Notes under the pieces: model-generated | Told to the model about the DNA's origin: nothing | What the model saw: only the letters and a program-made list of their open reading frames with translations | The model's database searches: none | Source: an uncultured Lachnospiraceae bacterium | GTDB taxonomy: Bacteria > Bacillota > Clostridia > Lachnospirales > Lachnospiraceae | DNA: 10,343 nt | Reading direction: 5' to 3' | Assembly (NCBI GenBank): GCA_947174985.1 | Contig: CAMWLB010000086.1 | Location: forward strand, 1-10,343 | Position numbers and translations under genes: made by a program | In this document: in pieces, positions 1-6,180 of the stretch | How the letters are laid out: each line of letters opens with the position of its first letter | How positions within the stretch are numbered: position 1 is the first letter of the stretch

Positions 1-39
1 GCAGCCTGTTGCTTGTCTAATTTTACGATGGATATCTGA

Positions 40-1431
40 CTATATTGACAGAGAATCCTTCATCTCTTCAAGCTCGTCCACGATTTCTTCAATGTCGTCG
101 CTAAGCTCATCAGCCATATCCGATATGGTCTCAGCCGCATCCGATATGATGTCGCCCAAATCCTCATCGTCATCTTCTCGGCCGCTTCTTATGTTACCTG
201 CAAGGCTTTCCAGATCAATGTCTCTCAACATATCACAGGTTGACGAAAGCGTATCCAGACTTGCAGAAATCTCACTCAGACGAGTATTCGCGTTTTCCTG
301 AAGCTCACTTGCAAGCTGCTGCATCGCATTTCGCAGCCTTTCCATGGCATTCTCCATGATCACACGCACTTGTTCGCCGCTGTTTTCCACAGTACCTTCA
401 AAATGCTCTACGGAAACATACTCGCCTCTTCTAAGCTTGTCCACAATCTGCCCCACTGCATCCGCAAGATGTTTCGTCTCAAAGTCTGCCGGTACCTTAG
501 CTCCTGTCCCGAATCCATTCTGCCCATTCATGCCAACATTCTGGAACTGTGCACCATTTGCAGGATTCCCTCTTTTATGTGCCTGCTCCAGATTTTTGGT
601 GCCGTACCACTTGTTGGCAGGGTAGCCGTCGTCAAACACAATATTGTGGCGCTGCGGCCTCTCCGCCTCAAACGGATCCTCGCTGCCTGTCAATCCCTCA
701 TATGCATATGCGTCTTTTGCTGACAGAACTGTCATATATGCTTTCTGGGCAACAAACCTTAACTGCGTATACTCATTATCCTGCGTCCGGAATGGTATCT
801 CATAAAGCTCCCAGCCGTTCAGCTTCTTTACAGGGCAAATGTAGTTGCGATTCAAATTATAGGTAAAACGCTGCTCATAGTCATTGTTAAAAACAACCTC
901 AAAGCGGCATACCTCATCGTTCCTGTCGTTCTCTCCGCCATTCAGCCAGAAAATAAAGCTGCAGTCTGTGTTTTTAGGTAAAAGGAGCGTTTCGGAAACA
1001 ATCTCCGTCCAGTGATAACTCCAATCGCCAAGCATGTAGCCCTCTGTCAACACCCCATCCGGTCCTGTCATAAAGGAGCGGTTGCCGACATTGTCCTCAC
1101 AACCCTTGTTAAATGACCACTTACGCGGCTCGAAATACAACTTTAAAACCTGATTCTCTGTCTCATTGTTCGTGCTATTTATTATGATACGATTATCCAT
1201 CTTCATTACCTCCGATTTTTGTTTGCTGTCTGGCAACATGGCATCGGACATACTCAGACGAATGATAAAGTCGTTCACATAATATGCCCGACCCTTTTTT
1301 ACCAGCCCCGCTGCCCGTTTCGGATAGGTCAAACCAATCTGGTTTCCCTCCCCGTCAACGATGCGGACTGTTTTCTTTCCTTCGGAATCCGTGTTTTTTG
1401 CTATGGGTATCCTCCCCTCTTTCCGATTCAA
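40..1431 (-). CDS. Protein of unknown function: RRXRR-like N-terminal segment, possible beta-sandwich middle, acidic helical C-terminus
   Basis: I do not recognise a named family for the whole 463-residue protein. Residues 21-60 (VRIVD..GN..GLTYPKRAAGLVKKGRA...FIIRLS) form a compact basic segment; its layout resembles the RRXRR module at the start of IscB-type proteins, but no nuclease follows. Residues about 95-245 are rich in aromatic and beta-prone sequence (LKLYFEPRKW, SFIFWLNGG, FEVVFNNDYEQRFTYNL, WELYEIPF, LRFVAQ) and may be a carbohydrate-binding-like sandwich. Residues 260-315 are Gly/Asn-rich linker, and 320-463 are helical, probably coiled coil, ending in a strongly acidic stretch (REDDDEDLGD onward). 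No signal peptide or membrane segment is visible, so it is probably cytoplasmic. The given start is a TTG without a clear ribosome binding site; GGGGAGG lies just inside the frame, and a second well-placed site precedes Met78. Its own promoter lies just beyond the flavodoxin gene. The reading frame is certain; start and function are not. Confidence 0.8.
   Translation of the reverse strand: MNRKEGRIPIAKNTDSEGKKTVRIVDGEGNQIGLTYPKRAAGLVKKGRAYYVNDFIIRLSMSDAMLPDSKQKSEVMKMDNRIIINSTNNETENQVLKLYFEPRKWSFNKGCEDNVGNRSFMTGPDGVLTEGYMLGDWSYHWTEIVSETLLLPKNTDCSFIFWLNGGENDRNDEVCRFEVVFNNDYEQRFTYNLNRNYICPVKKLNGWELYEIPFRTQDNEYTQLRFVAQKAYMTVLSAKDAYAYEGLTGSEDPFEAERPQRHNIVFDDGYPANKWYGTKNLEQAHKRGNPANGAQFQNVGMNGQNGFGTGAKVPADFETKHLADAVGQIVDKLRRGEYVSVEHFEGTVENSGEQVRVIMENAMERLRNAMQQLASELQENANTRLSEISASLDTLSSTCDMLRDIDLESLAGNIRSGREDDDEDLGDIISDAAETISDMADELSDDIEEIVDELEEMKDSLSI
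1198..1213 (-). promoter_or_regulatory. Internal ribosome binding site before Met78 of the 40-1431 gene
   Basis: On the minus strand a GGAGGT (plus positions 1208-1213) sits 7 nt before an in-frame ATG at 1198-1200 (Met78, followed by DNRIIINS). This is a better start signal than that of the annotated TTG start. It could give a 386-residue form that lacks the basic TYPKRAAGLVKKGRA segment. Seen in sequence; use as a start is inferred. Confidence 0.45.
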
Positions 1432-1480
1432 TTGAGTTTACAAGTTACGATTGCTGTTTTTTGTTATGGGTGCCATCCCC
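1392..1480. repeat. Imperfect 26-bp direct repeat (1392-1417 and 1455-1480) at the start of the 40-1431 gene
   Basis: The two copies match at 22 of 26 positions by eye and are offset by 63 bp, exactly 21 codons. Read on the minus strand, the upstream copy encodes M-A-P-I-T-K-N-S from an ATG at 1474-1476, and the downstream copy encodes R-I-P-I-A-K-N-T inside the annotated protein. The upstream copy is in the same frame but is cut off by a TAA at 1438-1440, 12 codons after the ATG. This looks like a local duplication of the gene's 5' end. Confidence 0.7.
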
Positions 1481-1487
1481 TATAATC

Positions 1488-1517
1488 AGTATAATCGGAT
1501 AAGGCGGAACTTGTCAA
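1488..1517 (-). promoter_or_regulatory. Promoter for the 40-1431 gene
   Basis: On the minus strand there is a perfect -35 TTGACA (plus 1512-1517), an 18-bp spacer and a -10 TATACT (plus 1488-1493). Transcription would begin near 1481, only a few bases before the in-frame ATG at 1474-1476. The -35 begins 6 bp past the flavodoxin stop codon, and no terminator hairpin is visible between them, so read-through from the upstream operon is also possible. Confidence 0.6.
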
Positions 1518-1522
1518 CGGGT

Positions 1523-2044
1523 TTATGATTTCAAACATTCCAAAATAGGTTCGATATATTTCTTGTCTGAAATATCATAGGACGTGGCAATCATTTTTAC
1601 CATTTCCTGCTCTGCCTCTGTTTTATCCTTTTTTGCTTGAAGCGTTTTTACGAACATCTTCATCATAAATTTTGACGGAGCTGACATTTTTTCATAGCTC
1701 AATCCGCCCGGGCAGTAAAATGCACTTACTCTTTTAAATTCCGACTCTTTAAAGTTTCGTTTTAGAGCCGGCTCAATTTCCGGACTGTCTATCGGACTTG
1801 CACCAACACAGAACACAATCAGCTTCTTATCTCCCCACTTGTCTATATTACTTTTGAACCAGCCAAGCTTACTGATACCGCCCGCACATGCCCAGCCGCC
1901 AAAAACAATTGCGTCGTATTCCGCCAGATTTTTCTTTTTCGCCTCTGCTAATGCCAGACGGTCAGCCCCTGCCGCTTCTGCTATCCACTCAGCATACCGT
2001 TTTGTAAACCCTGTCTGCGAATTATAAATTACGATTGTCTTCAT
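1523..2044 (-). CDS. Flavodoxin-like protein (flavodoxin domain, PF12724-like)
   Basis: The 173-residue protein begins MKTIVIYNSQTGFTKRYAEWIAE. It carries the flavodoxin pattern: a first beta strand (KTIVIY) followed by the FMN-phosphate loop S9-Q-T-G-F-T14, then a helix, a second strand DAIVFGGW (44-51) and a third LIVFCVG (75-81). It should bind FMN non-covalently and act as a soluble electron carrier or a small oxidoreductase. The C-terminus (about 115-173) is helical and lysine-rich. I chose the start at 2044 rather than the longer frame from 2074, because AAGGAG (plus 2055-2060) lies 10 nt before this ATG and the flavodoxin fold begins exactly there. With this start it overlaps the end of the MarR gene by 23 bp, so the two are almost certainly one operon, and the flavodoxin is the likely target of the regulator. 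The electron partner cannot be read from the sequence. Confidence 0.87.
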   Translation of the reverse strand: MKTIVIYNSQTGFTKRYAEWIAEAAGADRLALAEAKKKNLAEYDAIVFGGWACAGGISKLGWFKSNIDKWGDKKLIVFCVGASPIDSPEIEPALKRNFKESEFKRVSAFYCPGGLSYEKMSAPSKFMMKMFVKTLQAKKDKTEAEQEMVKMIATSYDISDKKYIEPILECLKS

Positions 2045-2546
2045 CTGCCCGAATCTCCTTTTTTGCATTTTCAATTCTTTTTTCCAGATTTTCTATTCCT
2101 GTATATAGCCTCGACAAAAGAATAAAAAGCATTTCAATTTCTTCGTCCGTATAAACTTCAAAAAGATACTTTAATTCTCCTTGATATTCGGAAAAATCAT
2201 TCTGAAAATAGTCATTTACTTTTTCTGTCGGGCAAATACACAGGGCCCGCGCATCATGGGAGCTTTGCTGAATCGTAACAAAACCTTTTTTCATCAGCAC
2301 ATCCGCTAATTTTTTAATATTTTGTCTGGAGCAGCCCAGCAAATCCCCCAATTGTGTAAAGGTTAATTGTTCTTTTGACTGTCTGACTATCGACAGTAAC
2401 ATAAATTGCTTTAACGATACTTCCGGAATATGATTGTCAAAAAGTGTCTGCAGCTTATTTCCCGCAATAAATAATGTGCTGAAAATGGCCTTTCTCTGAT
2501 TTTCTGTGGTGTCAGAAAATCTTGTAATCAAATTATTTATGTCCAT
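2022..2546 (-). CDS. MarR-family transcriptional regulator
   Basis: The 174-residue protein has the MarR layout: N-terminal dimerisation helices (about 1-58), a winged helix-turn-helix (about 61-110) with LTFTQLGDLLGCSRQNIKKLADVLMKKG as the HTH, a wing containing the family's D-x-R signature (HDARAL, D98 and R100), and C-terminal helices that complete the dimer interface (about 112-165). Cysteines at 72 (by the recognition helix), 103 and 105 (in or after the wing) could allow redox sensing, but this is inference. The ATG at 2544-2546 is preceded by AAGGGG with suitable spacing. It is the first gene of an operon with the flavodoxin. A palindromic site lies inside its own promoter, so negative autoregulation is very likely. 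The inducer is unknown; members of this family usually respond to small phenolic compounds, drugs or oxidants. Confidence 0.93.
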   Translation of the reverse strand: MDINNLITRFSDTTENQRKAIFSTLFIAGNKLQTLFDNHIPEVSLKQFMLLSIVRQSKEQLTFTQLGDLLGCSRQNIKKLADVLMKKGFVTIQQSSHDARALCICPTEKVNDYFQNDFSEYQGELKYLFEVYTDEEIEMLFILLSRLYTGIENLEKRIENAKKEIRADEDNRNL

Positions 2547-2560
2547 GTTATCCCCTTCTA

Positions 2561-2604
2561 TTAGTAACTTGTTGCGTAGTTGTATTATAGTAACAAGTTA
2601 CTAA
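2561..2604. promoter_or_regulatory. Probable MarR operator pair
   Basis: The segments 2561-2573 (TTAGTAACTTGTT) and 2592-2604 (AACAAGTTACTAA) are a perfect 13-bp inverted repeat with an 18-bp gap. The right-hand part is also a self-contained palindrome, AGTAAC-AA-GTTACT (2589-2602), the size expected for a MarR dimer. The left-hand part, AGTAAC-TT-GTTGCG (2563-2576), is a degraded version. Their centres are 26 bp apart. One site fills the promoter spacer and the other lies just past the expected transcription start. Confidence 0.75.
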
Positions 2605-2612
2605 TTTGTCAA
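2584..2612 (-). promoter_or_regulatory. Consensus promoter of the marR-flavodoxin operon
   Basis: On the minus strand: -35 TTGACA (plus 2607-2612), exactly 17 bp of spacer, -10 TATAAT (plus 2584-2589). Both hexamers match the sigma-A consensus fully. The palindrome AGTAACAAGTTACT occupies most of the spacer, so a bound repressor would block RNA polymerase directly. A promoter this strong with an embedded operator fits a tightly repressed, strongly inducible operon. Confidence 0.85.
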
Positions 2613-2657
2613 GATAGCTTCCGCAAAAAACAGACTGTGGAACATGAAAATTTAGGG

Positions 2658-2686
2658 TTGACTTTTGCCCCTTCCTATGATAAGAT
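2658..2686 (+). promoter_or_regulatory. Promoter of the glycine tRNA pair
   Basis: TTGACT (2658-2663), a 17-bp spacer and TAAGAT (2681-2686) place the transcription start about 20 bp before the first tRNA. The overlapping TATGAT at 2676-2681 is closer to consensus but would leave only 12 bp of spacer. Confidence 0.6.
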
Positions 2687-2713
2687 TTAAGTCGTTCGTA
2701 AGAAATCCTATTT

Positions 2714-2784
2714 GCAGGTGTAGTTCAATGGTAGAACACCAGCCTTCCAAGCTGGATACGTGGGTTCGATTCCCATCACCTGCT
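2714..2784 (+). tRNA. tRNA-Gly (anticodon TCC)
   Basis: The 71-nt cloverleaf is complete. The acceptor stem GCAGGTG pairs with CACCTGC (2777-2783) with discriminator T2784. The D-stem is GTTC/GAAC, the anticodon stem CCAGC/GCTGG with loop CTTCCAA and anticodon TCC at 2746-2748, and the T-loop is TTCGATT. The 3' CCA is not encoded and must be added after transcription. It reads GGA and GGG (and other GGN codons by wobble). Confidence 0.96.
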
Positions 2785-2854
2785 CTGTATGGCAGAAAAG
2801 CCATCACAGCAATTTAATTTCATACCTTCAACGCATGATATACATGCGGTAAAT

Positions 2855-2927
2855 GCGATAGTAGTACAGTTGGTAGTACGCCACCTTGCCAAGGTGGAGG
2901 TCGCGGGTTCGAGCCCCGTCTATCGCT
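2855..2927 (+). tRNA. tRNA-Gly (anticodon GCC)
   Basis: The 73-nt cloverleaf is complete. The acceptor stem GCGATAG pairs with CTATCGC (2920-2926) with discriminator T2927. The D-stem is GTAC/GTAC, the anticodon stem CCACC/GGTGG with loop TTGCCAA and anticodon GCC at 2888-2890, and the T-loop is TTCGAGC. No CCA is encoded. It reads GGC and GGT. It lies 70 bp after tRNA-Gly(TCC), with no promoter needed in between, so the pair probably forms one transcript. A run of seven T follows directly (2927-2933). Confidence 0.96.
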
Positions 2928-2966
2928 TTTTTTGTTATGTAAAAACTGGACAGGAGGAATTTCGTT

Positions 2967-3596
2967 ATGACAGATAAAGAGATGAAATTGGCGCGTTACC
3001 GCGAAGCCAACAAAACGGTGCAGTACGGCGAAACCTTTTTCGCCGGCTCTTCCCTTATGGAAATGTTTCCTATCAATAAGCTTTTGGAAGAAAGCGGAAG
3101 TGATAAAATCATTTACAACCGCGGCGTCGGCGGCTTTGTGTCCGAAGAATTATGGAACGCTCTGGACACCTGCATCCTAGATTTGAAACCCTCGCGTCTT
3201 TTTATCAACATCGGAACAAATGATTTGAGTGACCCATCCATTCCCATAGACAGGATGATTGCAACCTATGACAAAATCATTACCGCGGTTGAACAGAACC
3301 TGCCGGATATCAGAATTTACCTGATGGCATACTATCCAATCAATTATGAAGCTGCCACAGAATCCATGAAAGAATGTCTCCGAATCCGCACCAATGAAAA
3401 AATAGCCCTTGCAAATGCAGAAGTTGCCGCACTCGCCGCCAGACACAGCCAAAGGTATATCGACATAAACAAAAACCTGAAGGACGAACAGGGCAGACTA
3501 AAAAGCGAATATACGATAGAAGGTATGCATATCAACGAAGACGGTTACCGCGCCATCTTTGATGATATCATGTCCTACGTCAATGAGCCGGCATAA
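2967..3596 (+). CDS. SGNH/GDSL-type hydrolase (lipase/esterase/acylhydrolase family)
   Basis: The 209-residue protein has the SGNH blocks in order: block I F25-A-G-S-S-L30 with Ser29 as the likely nucleophile (GSS in place of GDS), block II N51-R-G-V-G-G56, block III N81-I-G-T-N-D86 with Asn85, and block V E185-G-M-H188 followed by INEDGY. His188 would be the general base. The usual aspartate three residues before this histidine is Glu185 here. It should hydrolyse an ester or acyl bond on a carbohydrate, lipid or similar substrate, which the sequence does not reveal. There is no signal peptide, so it is cytoplasmic. AGGAGG (2952-2957) lies 9 nt before the ATG, which fixes the start. It begins 39 bp after the second glycine tRNA with no separate promoter visible, so it may be transcribed from the tRNA promoter. 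It converges on the alpha-galactosidase gene. Confidence 0.9.
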   Translation: MTDKEMKLARYREANKTVQYGETFFAGSSLMEMFPINKLLEESGSDKIIYNRGVGGFVSEELWNALDTCILDLKPSRLFINIGTNDLSDPSIPIDRMIATYDKIITAVEQNLPDIRIYLMAYYPINYEAATESMKECLRIRTNEKIALANAEVAALAARHSQRYIDINKNLKDEQGRLKSEYTIEGMHINEDGYRAIFDDIMSYVNEPA

Positions 3597-3608
3597 AAGC
3601 CGGCTCAT
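3583..3608 (+). terminator. Hairpin terminator between convergent genes
   Basis: ATGAGCCGGC (3583-3592) and GCCGGCTCAT (3599-3608) form a perfect 10-bp GC-rich stem with a 6-nt loop that contains the hydrolase stop codon TAA. The following tail, acctttta, is a weak T-tract. The same hairpin lies 5 bp beyond the stop of the opposing alpha-galactosidase gene but has no T-run on that strand. Confidence 0.65.
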
Positions 3609-3613
3609 ACCTT

Positions 3614-5905
3614 TTACAACAAGAAAAAACCATCATCCAAAATAGTAAAACTCGGTTCCTCCCGTTTTATCTCTTTGATTTCAAACAAGCGCGCCATAAC
3701 AGGTTTGGCAAAATGCACCTCCAAAACATCATTGACTATGGCATATGGCACCTGTTCCAGCTCCGGATACAGGATTTTTATCTCGTATTCATGACTAGAA
3801 AAATGAAGGCCTTCCAGCGGAATCTCTATCAGATTATCCCTCAGGTCCCTGTTCTTTATCGGTTTACGGTTATCGTATTTTCCCCGCATATCCCTTTTCC
3901 ATACCGCAACATATGCCTTGTCTTCCATTTTTAATCCGGCGCAGAGCCACATATCTTCATTGTGTGCCAGACCTAATGGCCAGAAGGGAAGCGCATTTTT
4001 GATATCCTTGCGGATACGCTTGTAGATATGAATTCCTTCTTTGAGCAAATCGAGCCTCTCCGCGGACAGTTCCGCCAGATGGCCACTCTGATGGATACGC
4101 AGCAGCATGGCGTTCACCATATTGTAGATAACCTCTTCTATGCCCCGCTCTACATACCCCGGTTTTGAAAAACCGTACTCTGTAAATATATGCATGGGAT
4201 AGGACCAAACCGCCGCCTGCTCCGGTGTGACACCGGCAGCGGCATTTGCCGCTATCGTCGCATAATTGCGGTAATCCTCCTGGTCGGAGGTTGACTGTAT
4301 ACTGTAACGAGACAGCAGGGCATAATCAATCCGCAGACCCCCGCTGGAACAATTTTCAATCACCAAATCCGGATATCGCCTGAAAACATCATCCAGCCAT
4401 GCAAGATAAGCCCTCTCATGTTCCAGCATCCCCTGTCCCACACTCTCAGCGTAAAGCTCGGTGCCTATTCCGGGTTCAATATTGTAATCCATCTTGATAT
4501 ATCCCACGCCATATTCGTTTACGACGCGATCAATCACCTCATTTACATGCGCTATCACCGCCGGATTGCGGAAATCCAGTTGATACCGGCTTCTGTCATA
4601 GACTCTTTTGCCATGTCTGACAAAAAACCAGTCGTCCGGCGCCTGCTTTGCTTTTTCACAATTGATACCCATAACCTCCAGCTCCAGCCATACGCCCGGA
4701 ACCATACCCTTTTCACGGATATAATCCGTGATCTCTTTTATGCCATTCGGAAAACGCTCCCTGCACTCCTGCCATTCGCCTACGCTGTCCCACCACTCGC
4801 CCGGTGCATACCAGCCGGCATCTATCACATAATACTCGCAGCCACATTCCGCCGCCGCATCTATCAATGGAATTTCTCTCTCAGTCGTGGGATCCCCGAA
4901 CAGGCAGTTCATATAGTCATTAAAAATAACCGGCAGTTCTTCGTCATCCCGATTGGGTCTGCGAATCATGCGGCGATATTTTGTAAGCTCGCCCATCGCC
5001 TCCTCAAAGCTGTCATGCGAGACTCCCACCGCCACCGGCACAGAGGTAAACTCCTCCCCCGGCGCAAGGTTTTTAAACCAATGGGACTGCACCTCAGTCG
5101 GACCGCTGACACAGAGGTAAAAATGCATATTCTGGTCACTGATTTCATAATGCCATGAACCGTTGTGCTCTATCTGCCAGAACAGCCCCGTATGCGCCTC
5201 CCTGTTTTCCACGTAACCCAGCGGCAGGTATTTTTTGGTGGACCAGTTGCCCGTGTTCGTAACCTCTAAAACCTGAGAAGTACGCTGATAAACCCCGGGC
5301 TGTGTCTGCGCCAGGCCAAGCGATCCGAAGGAAAACTTTTCGATGCTCATTTCCTTCTGCCAGCCGTTAAAAGGAATCACAACCATCATTTTTTCATCCG
5401 ATGTCCAGTTCCCCTCTTTTTCCAGACCGGTATAACAGAAAGAGGAAATATACTCCAGTGTCTGCATTTCCTCCCCGATATTTTTCACTGTATTGTACAC
5501 GCGGACCACGCTGCTGCCATCGTAAAACTGCATAACCGTCTCCACATGGATATGCGTTACCTCCGTATCCTCCTGATGGATAACGAGCCTTCTGCCAATG
5601 TCATTGTAGGTGTCCTCCATACCTGCATAGGTGAGCAGATAGCCCGGCACCGTCACAATATGCTTATTGCCATGCTTTTCATAGGGACGGTTGTAGCCCG
5701 ACAGATTTATCTGCACAAGCTGGAACGCTTCATCGACAAACTGCTCCTTTCTTCCTCTATCCTCCACTTTGCACTCTTCCCCAAAATGGCAGATATCCTC
5801 CTCGTTAAATGCAATTCTGGAAAAATGGAGAAGCTTAATCTGATTTTTCTTTGTAATGCCAAATACAATATATATGCCGTTTTCTTCTATGGTGATATAT
5901 TTCAT
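3614..5905 (-). CDS. Alpha-galactosidase, glycoside hydrolase family 36 (GH36-like)
   Basis: The 763-residue protein has the GH36 plan: N-terminal beta-supersandwich (to about 325), a (beta/alpha)8 barrel (about 330-640) and a small C-terminal beta domain. Barrel landmarks, numbered from the chosen start, are YYVIDAGWYAP (about 358-368), GVWLELEVM (404-412), QLDFRNP (442-448), YIKMDYN with the expected nucleophile Asp473, ENCSSGGLRIDY (517-528) and STSDQEDYRNY with the expected acid/base Asp541. The 68-residue gap between the two aspartates suits the family. It should hydrolyse terminal alpha-1,6-galactose from raffinose-type sugars with retention of configuration. It lacks a signal peptide and is probably intracellular. 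I chose the ATG at 5905 because GGGAG (plus 5911-5915) precedes it by 5 nt; GTG at 5923 and ATG at 5917 are alternatives. No transporter or regulator gene is adjacent. The EPE motif common in relatives reads ELE here, so exact substrate preference may differ. Confidence 0.88.
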   Translation of the reverse strand: MKYITIEENGIYIVFGITKKNQIKLLHFSRIAFNEEDICHFGEECKVEDRGRKEQFVDEAFQLVQINLSGYNRPYEKHGNKHIVTVPGYLLTYAGMEDTYNDIGRRLVIHQEDTEVTHIHVETVMQFYDGSSVVRVYNTVKNIGEEMQTLEYISSFCYTGLEKEGNWTSDEKMMVVIPFNGWQKEMSIEKFSFGSLGLAQTQPGVYQRTSQVLEVTNTGNWSTKKYLPLGYVENREAHTGLFWQIEHNGSWHYEISDQNMHFYLCVSGPTEVQSHWFKNLAPGEEFTSVPVAVGVSHDSFEEAMGELTKYRRMIRRPNRDDEELPVIFNDYMNCLFGDPTTEREIPLIDAAAECGCEYYVIDAGWYAPGEWWDSVGEWQECRERFPNGIKEITDYIREKGMVPGVWLELEVMGINCEKAKQAPDDWFFVRHGKRVYDRSRYQLDFRNPAVIAHVNEVIDRVVNEYGVGYIKMDYNIEPGIGTELYAESVGQGMLEHERAYLAWLDDVFRRYPDLVIENCSSGGLRIDYALLSRYSIQSTSDQEDYRNYATIAANAAAGVTPEQAAVWSYPMHIFTEYGFSKPGYVERGIEEVIYNMVNAMLLRIHQSGHLAELSAERLDLLKEGIHIYKRIRKDIKNALPFWPLGLAHNEDMWLCAGLKMEDKAYVAVWKRDMRGKYDNRKPIKNRDLRDNLIEIPLEGLHFSSHEYEIKILYPELEQVPYAIVNDVLEVHFAKPVMARLFEIKEIKREEPSFTILDDGFFLL

Positions 5906-5923
5906 GTCTGCTCCCATCTGCAC

Positions 5924-6057
5924 ATTCAGCGCACATTTTTATGTTATCTTTCCATTCAGGGAATGTTCTTTTTTAATGTAACATACTTTCATCATTTTTA
6001 CTATCTTAAGTTAAAATTCGCCAAAATATTTATCCATTTTGCATATAGCATTTTCTC
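5924..6057. other. Intergenic region between divergent genes
   Basis: This AT-rich stretch should hold the promoter of the alpha-galactosidase gene on the minus strand, but I find only weak candidates (for example TTAAGA-18 bp-TATGTT). No catabolite-repression (cre) site matching the consensus is visible. No gene or RNA is apparent. Confidence 0.4.
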
Positions 6058-6086
6058 TTGTCCAAAGCGCTAAAACAAGGTATGAT
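6058..6086 (+). promoter_or_regulatory. Promoter of the PurF-like gene
   Basis: TTGTCC (6058-6063), a 17-bp spacer and TATGAT (6081-6086) predict a start near 6093 and an 88-nt leader. The leader contains a GC-rich region (6119-6140) that can fold either as TGCCGC/GCGGCA (6120-6125 with 6134-6139) or as the shorter GCCG/CGGC hairpin within 6121-6133. I see no purine-riboswitch core. Confidence 0.55.
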
Positions 6087-6180
6087 AAATATGAAAAGTT
6101 CATATGGGATTATGATTCGTGCCGCCAAGCGGCGCGGCATACGGGCGATAAATACAGACTGAAAGGGCAGGGTAACAGGA

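Noticed and set aside
2789..2977. A 62-codon plus-strand frame across the second tRNA
   Set aside because: It reads straight through tRNA-Gly(GCC), whose cloverleaf is complete, and has no ribosome binding site.
4418..5158. A 246-codon plus-strand frame inside the alpha-galactosidase gene
   Set aside because: It is antisense to the GH36 barrel with its conserved catalytic motifs and has no start signal or recognisable product.
6087..6180. A purine or PRPP riboswitch in the leader of the PurF-like gene
   Set aside because: A GC-rich hairpin is present, but I see no conserved riboswitch core or terminator/antiterminator pair with a T-run.
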